From Chloroflexota bacterium (lineage in GTDB: Bacteria > Chloroflexota > Dehalococcoidia > Lucifugimonadales > UBA3495), in the NCBI GenBank assembly GCA_026710825.1, contig JAPOQH010000055.1, positions 62,001 to 126,000 on the forward strand: a DNA stretch of 64,000 nt. Reading direction: 5' to 3'. Each line of letters begins with the position of its first letter. The stretch's first letter is position 1. Positions 50,096 to 58,001 of this stretch are shown here, in pieces. The notes under the pieces are model-generated. The model was not told the DNA's origin, ran no database searches, and was given only the letters and a program-made list of their open reading frames with translations. A program made the translations under genes and the position numbers.

Positions 50096-50170
50096 GAGAC
50101 CCCGACCGGATTTGCACCGGCGTGGACAGCCTTGCGGGGACTGCGCCTAACTTCTCGGCCACGGGGTCTC
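50096..50170 (-). tRNA. tRNA-like gene with CGC-type loop
   Basis: About 75 nt, five bases upstream of the first. Acceptor GAGACCC / GGGTCTC, short D-stem GCC / GGC with loop GAGAAGTTA lacking GG, anticodon stem CAGTC / GGCTG around CCCGCAA (CGC by position; residue 33 is C instead of U), short variable TCCAC, T-arm GCCGG-TGCAAAT-CCGGT. All four arms pair but several conserved tRNA bases are missing. It may be a degenerate or element-specific tRNA. Confidence 0.55.
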
Positions 50171-50224
50171 GCAAATGAGGGTCGGGCGCTTTGCTGGCAG
50201 GCTGTGCGCTCGACTCCAACTCAA

Positions 50225-50253
50225 ATTATAGTGTTCACCTGCGCATTCCGCAA
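50225..50253 (-). promoter_or_regulatory. Sigma70-type promoter for the tRNA-like genes
   Basis: TTGCGG (50253-50248) and a perfect TATAAT (50230-50225) separated by 17 bases, read leftward. The expected start lies about 48 bases before the first tRNA-like gene. Confidence 0.72.
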
Positions 50254-50278
50254 CGGGATTTATGTCAGGTGAATCACC

Positions 50279-50431
50279 ATGCCCAAACCTAGAAAGCAAC
50301 GTGGGCGTCCGCCAATCAAGCCAATGCCTGAACCGATACCGGACACCCCTGAAAACATCGCCAAGGCGTTATTGACCACGCCGCCCAAAAAGGAATCGGA
50401 CTGGAAGTACCAGAAAGAAGGCCGGGATTAG
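50279..50431 (+). CDS. Small basic protein of the element (50 residues)
   Basis: ATG at 50279 with CAGGTGAATC upstream. The product begins MPKPRKQRGRPPIKPMPEPI, which has an AT-hook-like R-G-R-P core, then PDTPENIAKALLTTPPKKES and a DWKYQKEGRD end. Divergent from the tRNA-like genes across a 108-bp promoter region. A hairpin overlapping its stop codon acts as a terminator. Could be a DNA-binding accessory protein. Confidence 0.6.
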   Translation: MPKPRKQRGRPPIKPMPEPIPDTPENIAKALLTTPPKKESDWKYQKEGRD

Positions 50432-50445
50432 AACCCCGGCCTTTT
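50420..50445 (+). terminator. Terminator overlapping the small gene's end
   Basis: GGCCGGG / CCCGGCC arms followed by TTTT, whose T run forms the first bases of the right inverted repeat. Confidence 0.75.
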
Positions 50446-50469
50446 GGTTACTTTGGTATGTAATTCCCT
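50442..50469 (-). repeat. Right inverted repeat of putative element
   Basis: Reverse complement of 49296-49323 with one mismatch, followed by AATATA. Confidence 0.88.
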
Positions 50470-50512
50470 AATATAATGGCTCCCGTTGCTCACGGAGCCG
50501 CGGAGAGATTAA

Positions 50513-50788
50513 TTGCTACCGGCCTTTCTTACTGACACTCGCATTGAGCATGCGCAGCGGAAAATCATCTGCGCACAGGACTCGAGCATCGAGAGTCTAC
50601 AAACTTTGGTCGTCGATCGGCCGGTCGAGCATTATGGAGACCGCCCCGAACGCGCCGAGGCAGAGTTGGAACGCCTGCGCTCCGAACCCGCCGAGCGGGA
50701 CAACGAATTGGCCGCCCGCGTCCGCCGCCTTGAACTCGCCGCCGGCCTTACCCTACCCGACGCATCCAGCGACGCCACGGAGATCTGA
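50513..50788 (+). CDS. Doubtful small ORF before hyuA
   Basis: A 91-residue frame from a TTG, ending 6 bp before hyuA, with a helical charged middle (RAEAELERLRSEPAERDNEL). It could be a remnant of a transposase N-terminus of the coiled-coil type, or spurious. No ribosome binding site is visible. Kept because it fills the space directly before hyuA. Confidence 0.25.
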   Translation: MLPAFLTDTRIEHAQRKIICAQDSSIESLQTLVVDRPVEHYGDRPERAEAELERLRSEPAERDNELAARVRRLELAAGLTLPDASSDATEI

Positions 50789-50794
50789 CCCCAC

Positions 50795-52804
50795 ATGCCG
50801 AACACCATCGTAGGTATAGATGTCGGTGGCACGTTCACCGACATCGCCATCTTGGAGGACGGACGCCTTTCCGTTCACAAGCTACCGTCCACTCCCGCCG
50901 ACCCCTCTCAGGGCATCACCCAGGGCATCAGCGAAACCAGCGTCGACATCGCCGGAACCGACTTCATCCACGGCAGCACCGTCGCCACCAACGCCCTCCT
51001 CGAGGGAAAGGGCGGCCGCACCGCCCTCGTCACCACTCTGGGCTTCGAGGACGTGCTGGAAATCGGACGCCAGAACCGCGCCGACCTCTACGACCTGTCC
51101 ATGGAGCGTCCCACGCCACTGTCCCCCTGGCAACTCCGCTTCGGCCTCCCCGAGCGCATCGACTACACCGGCGCAATCCTCGACGATCTCACACCCGAAT
51201 CTGTCGATGCCCTGCTCTCCCTCCTTGAAGACGCCGAAGTCGATGGCATCGCCGTCTCATTCCTCTTCTCCTTCCTCAATCCCATACACGAGGAAACCCT
51301 GGCCCAGCGCCTCGCCGAGCTTCCCAACAACCCATTCATCTCCATCTCGTCCAAAATCCTGCCCGAGTTCCGCGAGTACGAGCGCACCAGCACCGTCGTC
51401 GTCAACTCCTACGTCGGTCCCATCATGGCCCGCTACCTCACCCAACTGGAAGCCGTGCTCGGTCGCGGTCTACGCATCATGCAGTCTTCCGGCGGCAGCA
51501 TCACCGCCAGCCTCGCCGCCGAGCAGCCTGTCCGCACCATCCTCAGCGGGCCAGCCGGCGGAGTCGTTGGCGCGTTCTACACCGGCGTCCAGGCCGGCTA
51601 CCCCGACATCATCACCCTCGACATGGGCGGCACATCCACCGACGTCTCCCTCTGCCCGTCGCGCATCAAGGAGACCACCGCCGCCAACCTCGGCGGCTAC
51701 CCCGTCAGCGTGCCCATGATCGAGATCCACACCGTCGGCGCTGGCGGCGGCTCCATCGCCCGCGTGGACGCCGGCGGCGCTCTCGTCGTCGGACCCCAGT
51801 CCGCCGGCGCCGACCCCGGCCCGGCCTGCTACGGCCGCGGCGATCGCATCACCGTCACCGACGCCAACCTCACCCTCGGTCGCCTGCGGCCCGACGGCTT
51901 CCTCGGCGGACGCATGACCCTCGACCTCCAGCGCTCACAGGATCTCCTGTCCGGCGTTGCCGACGGAATCGGAGCATCCCCCACCGAAACCGCCCTGGGC
52001 ATCATCCGCGTCGTCAACTCCAACATGGAGCGCGCCATCCGCGCCATCTCCCTTGAGCGCGGCTACGACCCCCGCGAGTTCACCCTGGTCCCCTTCGGCG
52101 GCGCTGGCCCCATGCACGCCTGCGAACTGGCCGCCGAGTTGGGCATCCCCCGCGTGCTGGTGCCCGGGCACCCCGGCATCCTGTCCGCCCTCGGCGTCGC
52201 CATCGCCGACGTGGTCAAGGACTACTCCCGAACCGTGATGCTGCGCGACGACGACCTCGACCAGGCGCGCCTCGACACCGAGTTCCGCGGCATGGAGCAA
52301 ATCGCCCGCGCCGAACTGCTCGACGAGTCCCTGCCCGCCGACGACATGACGCCCCGCCGCTTTCTGGACGTGCGCTACGTCGGCCAATCCTTCGAACTCA
52401 CCGTGGATTGCCCATCTCTCGCCGCTCCCGGCAACCTCACCGACTCCATCTCGGGCGATTTCTACGATGCCCACCTGCAGCGGTTTGGTTACGCTGACCG
52501 CGACCTGCCCATCGAGGTGGTCAACCTGCGCCTCAAGCTGGAACTAGCCGTCGACAAACCCGCGCTGGAACCGGCCGCGTCCCAAGGGACGGATTCATCC
52601 GCCGCCGCCATCGGGTCCGCCGAGGTCGTCTTCGCCGGCGGCCCGGTCAACACCACCCTCTACGACCGCGACCAACTGCAAACCGGCAACCGCATCGCCG
52701 GCCCCGCACTCCTGCTGCAACTAGACACCACCATCGTCGTCCCACCCGGCTGGAACGGCGAAATCGACCCCTACGGCAACCTCATCCTCGAGCCTCAGAG
52801 GTAA
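50795..52804 (+). CDS. hyuA: Hydantoinase/oxoprolinase subunit A
   Basis: A 669-residue protein with the ATP-binding start VGIDVGGTFTDIAILEDGRL, the FIHGSTVATNALLE motif, EYERTSTVVVNSYVGPIMAR, ITLDMGGTSTDVSL (second nucleotide motif), and AGGGSIARVD. This subunit pairs with HyuB to open cyclic amides such as 5-oxoproline or N-methylhydantoin with ATP. HyuB is encoded 3.1 kb downstream (55912), with other genes between, which is unusual. Confidence 0.94.
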   Translation: MPNTIVGIDVGGTFTDIAILEDGRLSVHKLPSTPADPSQGITQGISETSVDIAGTDFIHGSTVATNALLEGKGGRTALVTTLGFEDVLEIGRQNRADLYDLSMERPTPLSPWQLRFGLPERIDYTGAILDDLTPESVDALLSLLEDAEVDGIAVSFLFSFLNPIHEETLAQRLAELPNNPFISISSKILPEFREYERTSTVVVNSYVGPIMARYLTQLEAVLGRGLRIMQSSGGSITASLAAEQPVRTILSGPAGGVVGAFYTGVQAGYPDIITLDMGGTSTDVSLCPSRIKETTAANLGGYPVSVPMIEIHTVGAGGGSIARVDAGGALVVGPQSAGADPGPACYGRGDRITVTDANLTLGRLRPDGFLGGRMTLDLQRSQDLLSGVADGIGASPTETALGIIRVVNSNMERAIRAISLERGYDPREFTLVPFGGAGPMHACELAAELGIPRVLVPGHPGILSALGVAIADVVKDYSRTVMLRDDDLDQARLDTEFRGMEQIARAELLDESLPADDMTPRRFLDVRYVGQSFELTVDCPSLAAPGNLTDSISGDFYDAHLQRFGYADRDLPIEVVNLRLKLELAVDKPALEPAASQGTDSSAAAIGSAEVVFAGGPVNTTLYDRDQLQTGNRIAGPALLLQLDTTIVVPPGWNGEIDPYGNLILEPQR

Positions 52805-52829
52805 GCGCCGCAGTCACGGGCGTTTGAAT

Positions 52830-53108
52830 TTGATTCAATCGTTTGCAGACCGGGATACTGCAGAACTATTCCATTCCGAAAGCAGCCGACCTTTTGCCGC
52901 CATCGCGCGCGTAGCGTTGCGCAAGCTCGTCCAGATGAATCAGGCCAGAACGCTCTCTGATCTGGCGGTACCGCCCGGCAATCGCTTGGAACCTCTCCGG
53001 GGAAATTTATCCGGTTGTCATTCAATTCGGATCAACGACCAGTGGCGAATCACGTTTCGCAGGACTGATGCCGGCCCGGAACAAGTTTCAATAGTTGACT
53101 ATCATTGA
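52830..53108 (+). CDS. higB: HigB/RelE-family toxin
   Basis: TTG at 52830 gives MIQSFADRDTAELFHSESSR, matching the HigB start MIxSFxDxxTExLF; a second TTG six bases upstream is possible. The 92-residue protein ends QWRITFRRTDAGPEQVSIVD, with the QWRI-F strand and final Y-H typical of the family. It should cleave mRNA on ribosomes and be blocked by the HigA gene 31 bp downstream. Confidence 0.88.
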   Translation: MIQSFADRDTAELFHSESSRPFAAIARVALRKLVQMNQARTLSDLAVPPGNRLEPLRGNLSGCHSIRINDQWRITFRRTDAGPEQVSIVDYH

Positions 53109-53139
53109 CGAAAACTTTACGGCGTTATAGCGTGTCACC

Positions 53140-53397
53140 ATGATGAACCCCATCACACCGGGCGAGATCCTGGCCGAGGAATACCTGAAGCCCATGGGAA
53201 TTTCGCAAATTGCCATGGCCGAAGCCATCGGGGTCGCTCCGCAGGCGATTGACGAAATCGTTCGCGGGGAACGCGCCATTTCGCCGGAGTTGTCAGCACG
53301 GTTTGGCGCATTTTTTGGCCAATCGACGGAATTTTGGCACGGTCTCCAAGTCGAATGTGATACCAGAAAACTGACCAGAGTCAATGACGCTTCCTGA
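53140..53397 (+). CDS. higA: HigA-family antitoxin
   Basis: An 85-residue XRE-type helix-turn-helix protein: [39 protein letters not shown], and [20 protein letters not shown] then FWHGLQ, the standard HigA/VapI pattern. It binds HigB and represses the operon. Confidence 0.93.
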   Translation: MMNPITPGEILAEEYLKPMGISQIAMAEAIGVAPQAIDEIVRGERAISPELSARFGAFFGQSTEFWHGLQVECDTRKLTRVNDAS

Positions 53398-53416
53398 ACG
53401 ACCTTGGTGAGTTGCC

Positions 53417-54235
53417 GTGCCTGACTCATCCAGTTCCCTCTCCCGCCTCTCCGTCCTCGCCTGCTTCGCCCACCCCGACGACGAGGGCTTTGCGTCCGGT
53501 GGACTCCTCGCCAAACTCGCTGCCGCCGGTGCCCGCGTAACCCTGGTCTGCGCCACCAACGGCGACATCGGCGAGATCAGCGACCCGTCCCTCGCCACGC
53601 CTGAGAACCTCTGGCAGGTCCGCAAGCAGGAACTGCGCAACGCCATGGCCGTAACCGGCATCAATGACCTGCGCTTTTTCGATTACCGCGACAGCGGCAT
53701 GGAGGGCTGGGACGACAACAACCACCCCAACGCCTACTGCAACGCCGACAATGACCACGTGATCGGCCTGCTCGCCGGCATCATCGCCGAGACCAACCCC
53801 CACGTCGTCCTCACCCACGACCCCAGCGGCGGCTACGGCCACCCCGACCACAAGACCATGTCAGACCACGCCACCGCCGCCGTGCAGCGCGCCTCCGACC
53901 CCGACGGCTTCACGCCTCTGCTCTACTACGTCTGCTTCCCGCGCGGCGTATTCCAACGCTGGTGGCAGGAGATGCTCGACCGAGGCATCGAGCCGCCCTT
54001 CGCCGTGGACGCCATCGACTCCCTCGGCACGCCCGACGAAGACGTCACCACCACCGTCGACGTGTCGCCCTACGTCGACACAAAAATCGCATCCCTCAAA
54101 TGCCACCGCACCCAGATCAGCGACGACGGCCCCTTCTTCCAACTCCCCCAGGACATCATGGCCGGCCTGATGGGCACCGAATACTACCAACTCGCCGCAC
54201 CCCCCGGCGCAACGGATTTGCTGGCAACGCTCTAG
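53417..54235 (+). CDS. PIG-L family deacetylase 1
   Basis: GTG at 53417. The 272-residue product has LACFAHPDDEGFASGGLLAK (the A-H-P-D-D zinc site), LVCATNGDIGEISDP, DPSGGYGHPDHKTMSDHATA (second His motif G-H-P-D-H), and TKIASLKCHRTQI. These zinc enzymes remove acetyl groups from N-acetylglucosamine-type conjugates or mycothiol-like thiols. A second copy is at 60697. Located between HigBA and other small genes inside the split hyu locus. Confidence 0.92.
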   Translation: MPDSSSSLSRLSVLACFAHPDDEGFASGGLLAKLAAAGARVTLVCATNGDIGEISDPSLATPENLWQVRKQELRNAMAVTGINDLRFFDYRDSGMEGWDDNNHPNAYCNADNDHVIGLLAGIIAETNPHVVLTHDPSGGYGHPDHKTMSDHATAAVQRASDPDGFTPLLYYVCFPRGVFQRWWQEMLDRGIEPPFAVDAIDSLGTPDEDVTTTVDVSPYVDTKIASLKCHRTQISDDGPFFQLPQDIMAGLMGTEYYQLAAPPGATDLLATL

Positions 54236-54246
54236 CGTTAAAGATT

Positions 54247-54272
54247 CAGGGGCAACGCTTACGTTGCCCCTG
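54247..54272 (+). repeat. GGGGC-type palindrome, copy 6
   Basis: CAGGGGCAACGCT / TACGTTGCCCCTG, a variant with A-A-C in the arms, 12 bp after the PIG-L stop. It could act as a terminator. Confidence 0.8.
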
Positions 54273-54303
54273 CCAGTGCCCTAACGAAATGCTGGCTCAG
54301 TAA

Positions 54304-54453
54304 TCACGATTCTTTTTTCGCTTTGGACCCGGAATACGGAGAGCCGTCCAAATTTTTGGCTCCGGGTGGCTTGCCCGTAGGATTCACATTTTCTGATGGG
54401 ATCTTTCCCGGATTCCTGCCTTTCTTGAGCACCGAACGTCTCTTTGCCGGCAT
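54304..54453 (-). CDS. Small basic protein (49 residues)
   Basis: ATG at 54453 has GGGAGG seven bases upstream (read leftward). The product MPAKRRSVLKKGRNPGKIPS, then ENVNPTGKPPGAKNLDGSPY is rich in Lys, Gly and Pro, disordered-looking, with no recognised motif. The good ribosome binding site supports it as real. Confidence 0.55.
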   Translation of the reverse strand: MPAKRRSVLKKGRNPGKIPSENVNPTGKPPGAKNLDGSPYSGSKAKKES

Positions 54454-54495
54454 GGTGGCGCCTCCCGCTGGAACGTTGGCTCGACGATATCCCCG

Positions 54496-55131
54496 TTATT
54501 GACGGTTATCCTGCTCGTCCCTCACCACCATATCATACACGGTGGTCCGACCCCACCCGAACGGACCTTCTGCAGGCAGCAGCCCTAACAACCTGCCCCG
54601 GCGTTGCACCGTGCTCAGTTCCACATCGTCGGGTAAATTGCCGACCACTCGCGAGTTATAGAAATACGTCGTGATCTCAACGGACTCGACATCTCTCTGC
54701 ACCACAAAGTCAAACGTCTCGGTTTCAATTTCGCCCGGTTCCACCAGCAATTGATCCTTTTCCCATCTATTCCTCATCCAATCGAGATACGGCTATTGGA
54801 AGCCGTAATGCTCTCGGTCCACGAAGACCTGCGTGTACAGCAGCTCCACATCCGCATCCGATATCGGATTCACCTGCTGAACGCTCGCAAACCCGTCCAG
54901 GAACTCTATATGCACCCGCGAGCTGTTGTGCAGCACCGCCGTAACGAAAATGTGCACATACTGGGTGCCTACCAACCGATGGGAAATCTCATGGGTTATG
55001 ATCACGTGCGGCGCTTTCGCCCGGAATATCTGGGTGTTGCGCCATGCAAATATCGCGCCACCGATCACGGCGGCCGTGGTAGCCAACGCCCCCACTATCG
55101 CCAGCCATTCGTTGACAAACTCCGCAATCAC
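54496..55131 (-). pseudogene. Membrane-anchored hypothetical protein interrupted by an amber stop
   Basis: Two leftward frames (about 55131-54793 and 54777-54496) are in the same phase and separated by a single TAG at 54793-54795. The reading VDREHYGFQ-stop-PYLDWMRNRWEKDQLLVEPG continues smoothly; a TGG (Trp) to TAG change would account for it. The first part has one TM (FVNEWLAIVGALATTAAVIG ... GGAIFAW) and FVTAVLHNSSRVHIEFLDGF; the second has ETETFDFVVQRDVESVEITT and YFYNSR. It is probably one protein. GTG at 55131 is a possible start. Either decayed or read through. Confidence 0.65.
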
Positions 55132-55511
55132 TTCGTCGTAATCACTTCCAGCAAAGCTCCGGCCACAACGGCCGCACTGACCTTGGGCTTGGGCGCCTCC
55201 GCAGATCTCGACACAAAAAGCAGCGGAGTCCAACGACGCTGGCGGCCACTGCTGTTGTCACGGCAACGTTTCCGTCATATTAATTGCATTTTATATTAAC
55301 CACGTATTCCGCGTATATAATGACTAATATAAACTACCGCAAGTTCGCATCCCCAAGTCCAACGCCAACGGCCGTCTGCTAAAATGCGAATGCTCCGCCG
55401 CCTCGTACCCACGTCAAACGGGAGCGAAGCGAATGGAAATATCCAATGTCCCAAAAACACCAAACCCACGACGACTGGATCATCCTGCCCGGCACAACCA
55501 TCGGAGGCGAA

Positions 55512-55865
55512 GTGGGAACTTTCAGCGTTGATTTCACCATCCGCAACCGAAACACCGGCCAATCCCGCGACCTGAACGGCCTGGTGGATACCGGCGCGTC
55601 ATACACCATCATCCCGATGCACATCCTGGACGAACTGGGCATCGAACACGATGAAACCGAGTTGTTCAGTCTCGCCGATGGTTCAGTGCAGGAGCTTGAT
55701 ATAGGGTGGGCCGATATGGTGCTGGAAGGCCGCACCCGGCCGGTGTACGTCGTCTTCGGTACCAGCCGTGAGAAAATCCTGCTCGGCGCCATGGCCCTGG
55801 AAGCCTTTGCCCTAGCCGCCGACGCCAAGAACCACCGCCTGATCCGTGCCGAGCTGACCATTTAG
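55512..55865 (+). CDS. Clan AA (retropepsin-like) aspartic protease
   Basis: GTG at 55512 with GGAGG four bases upstream is the likely start (VGTFSVDFTIRNRNTGQSRD), 117 residues. The active-site motif LNGLVDTGASYTIIPMHILD carries D-T-G; the rest (LGIEHDETELFSLADGSVQE, ILLGAMALEAFALAADAKNH) matches bacterial retropepsin-like proteases that work as dimers. An upstream ATG (55446) is possible but less well supported. Confidence 0.8.
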   Translation: MGTFSVDFTIRNRNTGQSRDLNGLVDTGASYTIIPMHILDELGIEHDETELFSLADGSVQELDIGWADMVLEGRTRPVYVVFGTSREKILLGAMALEAFALAADAKNHRLIRAELTI

Positions 55866-55911
55866 CGGCCACACTTGCGCCTACCCGAACCGGACGAGGA
55901 ACTCCAACAAC

Positions 55912-57516
55912 ATGCCCGTTGACGCCATCAGCCTCGAAGTCTTCAAAAACATGTTCATCTCCGTCTCCGAGGAGATGGGCGTGGCCCTCCAGCGCACCAG
56001 TTATTCCACCAACATGAAGGAGCGCCAGGACTTCTCCTGCGCCCTCTTCAATCCCTCCGCCGAAATGGTCGCCCAGGCCGCTCACCAGCCGGTCCACCTC
56101 GGCGCGATGCCCGCGTCCGTACAGGCCGCCCTCCAGACCTTCCCCGACGGCCTCGCGCCCGGCGACATCATCATCCTCAACGACCCCTACCTCGGCGGCT
56201 CCCACCTGCCCGACATCACCCTCGTCGCTCCCGCCTACATCGATACCGACGCCGGCCAGGAACTCATCGGTTACGTCAGCAACCGCGGCCACCATTCCGA
56301 CGTCGGCGGCATGGCCCCCGGCTCCATGCCCCTGTCCACCGAGCTTTACCAGGAAGGGCTGATCATCCCGCCGCTCAAGCTCTCCGATGCCGGACGCATC
56401 AACCAGGAGGTCATCGCCCTCATCTGCCGCAACTCCCGCACGCCCGACGACCGCCAGGGCGACCTCGCCGCCCAGATCGCATCCATCCGCGTCGGCGACA
56501 TCCGCCTGTCCGAAATCGCCCAGCGCTACGGCCTCGCCGAAACCCACGAGCACATGGACGCCCTGCTCGACTACTCCGAACGCCTGACCCGCCGCCGCAT
56601 CACCGAGATCCCCGACGGCACCTATCGCGTCACCGACTACATGGACGACGACGGCCAGACCGACGAACCGGTGGCCATCAGCGTCGCAGTGACCGTCGCC
56701 GGCGACCGCCTCACCATCGACTTCACCGGCACCGCCGACCACCGGCCCGGCTGCATCAACGCGCCCCGCGCCGTTACCGTTTCCGCCAGCCTCTACGTCG
56801 TTCGCTGCGTCGTCGGCGACGAGGCCCCCGCCAACCAGGGATGCCTGCGTCCCGTCGAGGTCATCACCCCTCGCGGGAGCCTCGTCGACCCCCTCCCCCA
56901 GCGCGGCGTCGCCGGCGGCAACGTCGAGACCTCCCAGCGCATCACCGACGTCCTGCTCGCCGCCATGAGCCAGGCTATGCCCGACAAGATTCCCGCGTCA
57001 TCCCAGGGCACCATGAACAACATGATCGTCGGCGGCCACGACATCTCCCGCGACAAGCCATACGTCTATTACGAGACCATCGGCGGCGGCATGGGCGCGC
57101 GCCCCGACAAGGACGGCATCTCCGGCATCCACACCCACATGACCAACACCATGAACACGCCGGTCGAAGCCTTGGAATTTGCGTTCCCGCTGCGACTCCG
57201 CCGTTACGCCCTGCGCCGTGGATCCGGCGGCGACGGGCTGCACCGGGGCGGCGATGGCCTCATCCGCGACGTGGAGTTCCTCAGCCCCGCCCGCGTGACC
57301 GTCCTCTCCGAACGCCGCCGTTACGCGCCGCCCGGCTACCACGGCGGACACCACGGCCACCACGGCGAGAACGTCCTGCTCAAGGGCGGCTACGAGGAGG
57401 TCCATCTGGCCGGCAAGGAGACCCTCGACGTCGAAGCCGGCGACATCCTCAGCATCCGCACCCCCGGCGGCGGCGGTTGGGGCGCGCCCACGGACGACCA
57501 CGGCCACCACCACTGA
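55912..57516 (+). CDS. hyuB: Hydantoinase/oxoprolinase subunit B
   Basis: A 534-residue HyuB: LEVFKNMFISVSEEMGVALQ, RTSYSTNMKERQDFSCALFN, HLGAMPASVQAALQTFPDGL, IILNDPYLGGSHLPDITLVA and NRGHHSDVGGMAPGSMPLST are the family's metal-rich motifs. Its partner HyuA lies 3.1 kb upstream. The C-terminus is Gly/His-rich. Start ATG at 55912 has no strong Shine-Dalgarno. Confidence 0.95.
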   Translation: MPVDAISLEVFKNMFISVSEEMGVALQRTSYSTNMKERQDFSCALFNPSAEMVAQAAHQPVHLGAMPASVQAALQTFPDGLAPGDIIILNDPYLGGSHLPDITLVAPAYIDTDAGQELIGYVSNRGHHSDVGGMAPGSMPLSTELYQEGLIIPPLKLSDAGRINQEVIALICRNSRTPDDRQGDLAAQIASIRVGDIRLSEIAQRYGLAETHEHMDALLDYSERLTRRRITEIPDGTYRVTDYMDDDGQTDEPVAISVAVTVAGDRLTIDFTGTADHRPGCINAPRAVTVSASLYVVRCVVGDEAPANQGCLRPVEVITPRGSLVDPLPQRGVAGGNVETSQRITDVLLAAMSQAMPDKIPASSQGTMNNMIVGGHDISRDKPYVYYETIGGGMGARPDKDGISGIHTHMTNTMNTPVEALEFAFPLRLRRYALRRGSGGDGLHRGGDGLIRDVEFLSPARVTVLSERRRYAPPGYHGGHHGHHGENVLLKGGYEEVHLAGKETLDVEAGDILSIRTPGGGGWGAPTDDHGHHH

Positions 57517-57752
57517 CCGCCCGCCTCCAATGAGGCCGTCATGGCGAGGCGCACGTTGCCCCTCGCACGAATGGCCATCCCGTTGCCCAGCCGGCCCGGG
57601 CTGGTGGTGAGACTATCGAACCATTAGCCCAACCGGGGCGCGACATCTCGTAGAGACGGGACACTCCCTATCCTCGTCCCCATCCCGTCTATCCAGTAAA
57701 TCCTGTTGATCCCGGTAAAAAATAACCCCGACACTCCCTTCAACCGCCAACC

Positions 57753-57780
57753 GTAGAGGCGAATCATCATTCGCCCTCAC
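57753..57780. repeat. GGGGCGA-type palindrome, copy 7
   Basis: GTAGAGGCGAATCA / TCATTCGCCCTCAC, a diverged copy with paired changes in the arms. Confidence 0.7.
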
Positions 57781-57802
57781 GCCCGGCCAACCGCAAATTA
57801 TC

Positions 57803-57824
57803 GGGGCGACCCGTGGGTCGCCTC
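57803..57824. repeat. GGGGCGACCC-type palindrome
   Basis: GGGGCGACCC / GGGTCGCCTC around GT, close to the previous copy and of the same general class. Confidence 0.6.
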
Positions 57825-58001
57825 GCCATCACGGCGCCAACCCCGACTGCCGATACTTGTCCGCTTCCGGCGGATAGTCACGCTGCCGGGGCGGTGTCGC
57901 TCATCGCTATAATTTATATATACAACCCAAGTGCCCGCCGATATCAGGCTGGCCCGCATCCTTCGTTACCCCCATACATCGCTTCCCCATGAGGTATAAC
58001 C

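Larger units (their letters stand above)
49290..50475. mobile_element. Putative 1.17-kb mobile element with inverted repeats and 6-bp target duplication
   Basis: Two 28-bp inverted repeats (49296-49323 and 50442-50469) match at 27 of 28 positions. Immediately outside both lies the same 6-bp direct sequence AATATA (49290-49295 and 50470-50475), as expected of a target-site duplication. Inside are a 173-residue gene and two tRNA-like genes read leftward, and a 50-residue gene read rightward. No transposase or integrase is visible, so it would be non-autonomous or use an unfamiliar mechanism. It is AT-richer than the surroundings. Confidence 0.7.
57517..58001. other. Intergenic stretch with palindromic repeats
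   Basis: 485 bp with no gene I can support. Two GGGGCGA-type palindromes (57753-57780 and 57803-57824), a diverged VRQAHHER arm (57599-57626), and a TATATATA-like patch near 57911-57920 that could be part of the promoter of the next gene. Confidence 0.55.

Noticed and set aside
50513-50788. Confident call of an IS66-type transposase fragment
   Set aside because: The helical charged middle is suggestive but too short and lacks any catalytic motif; left as a doubtful ORF.
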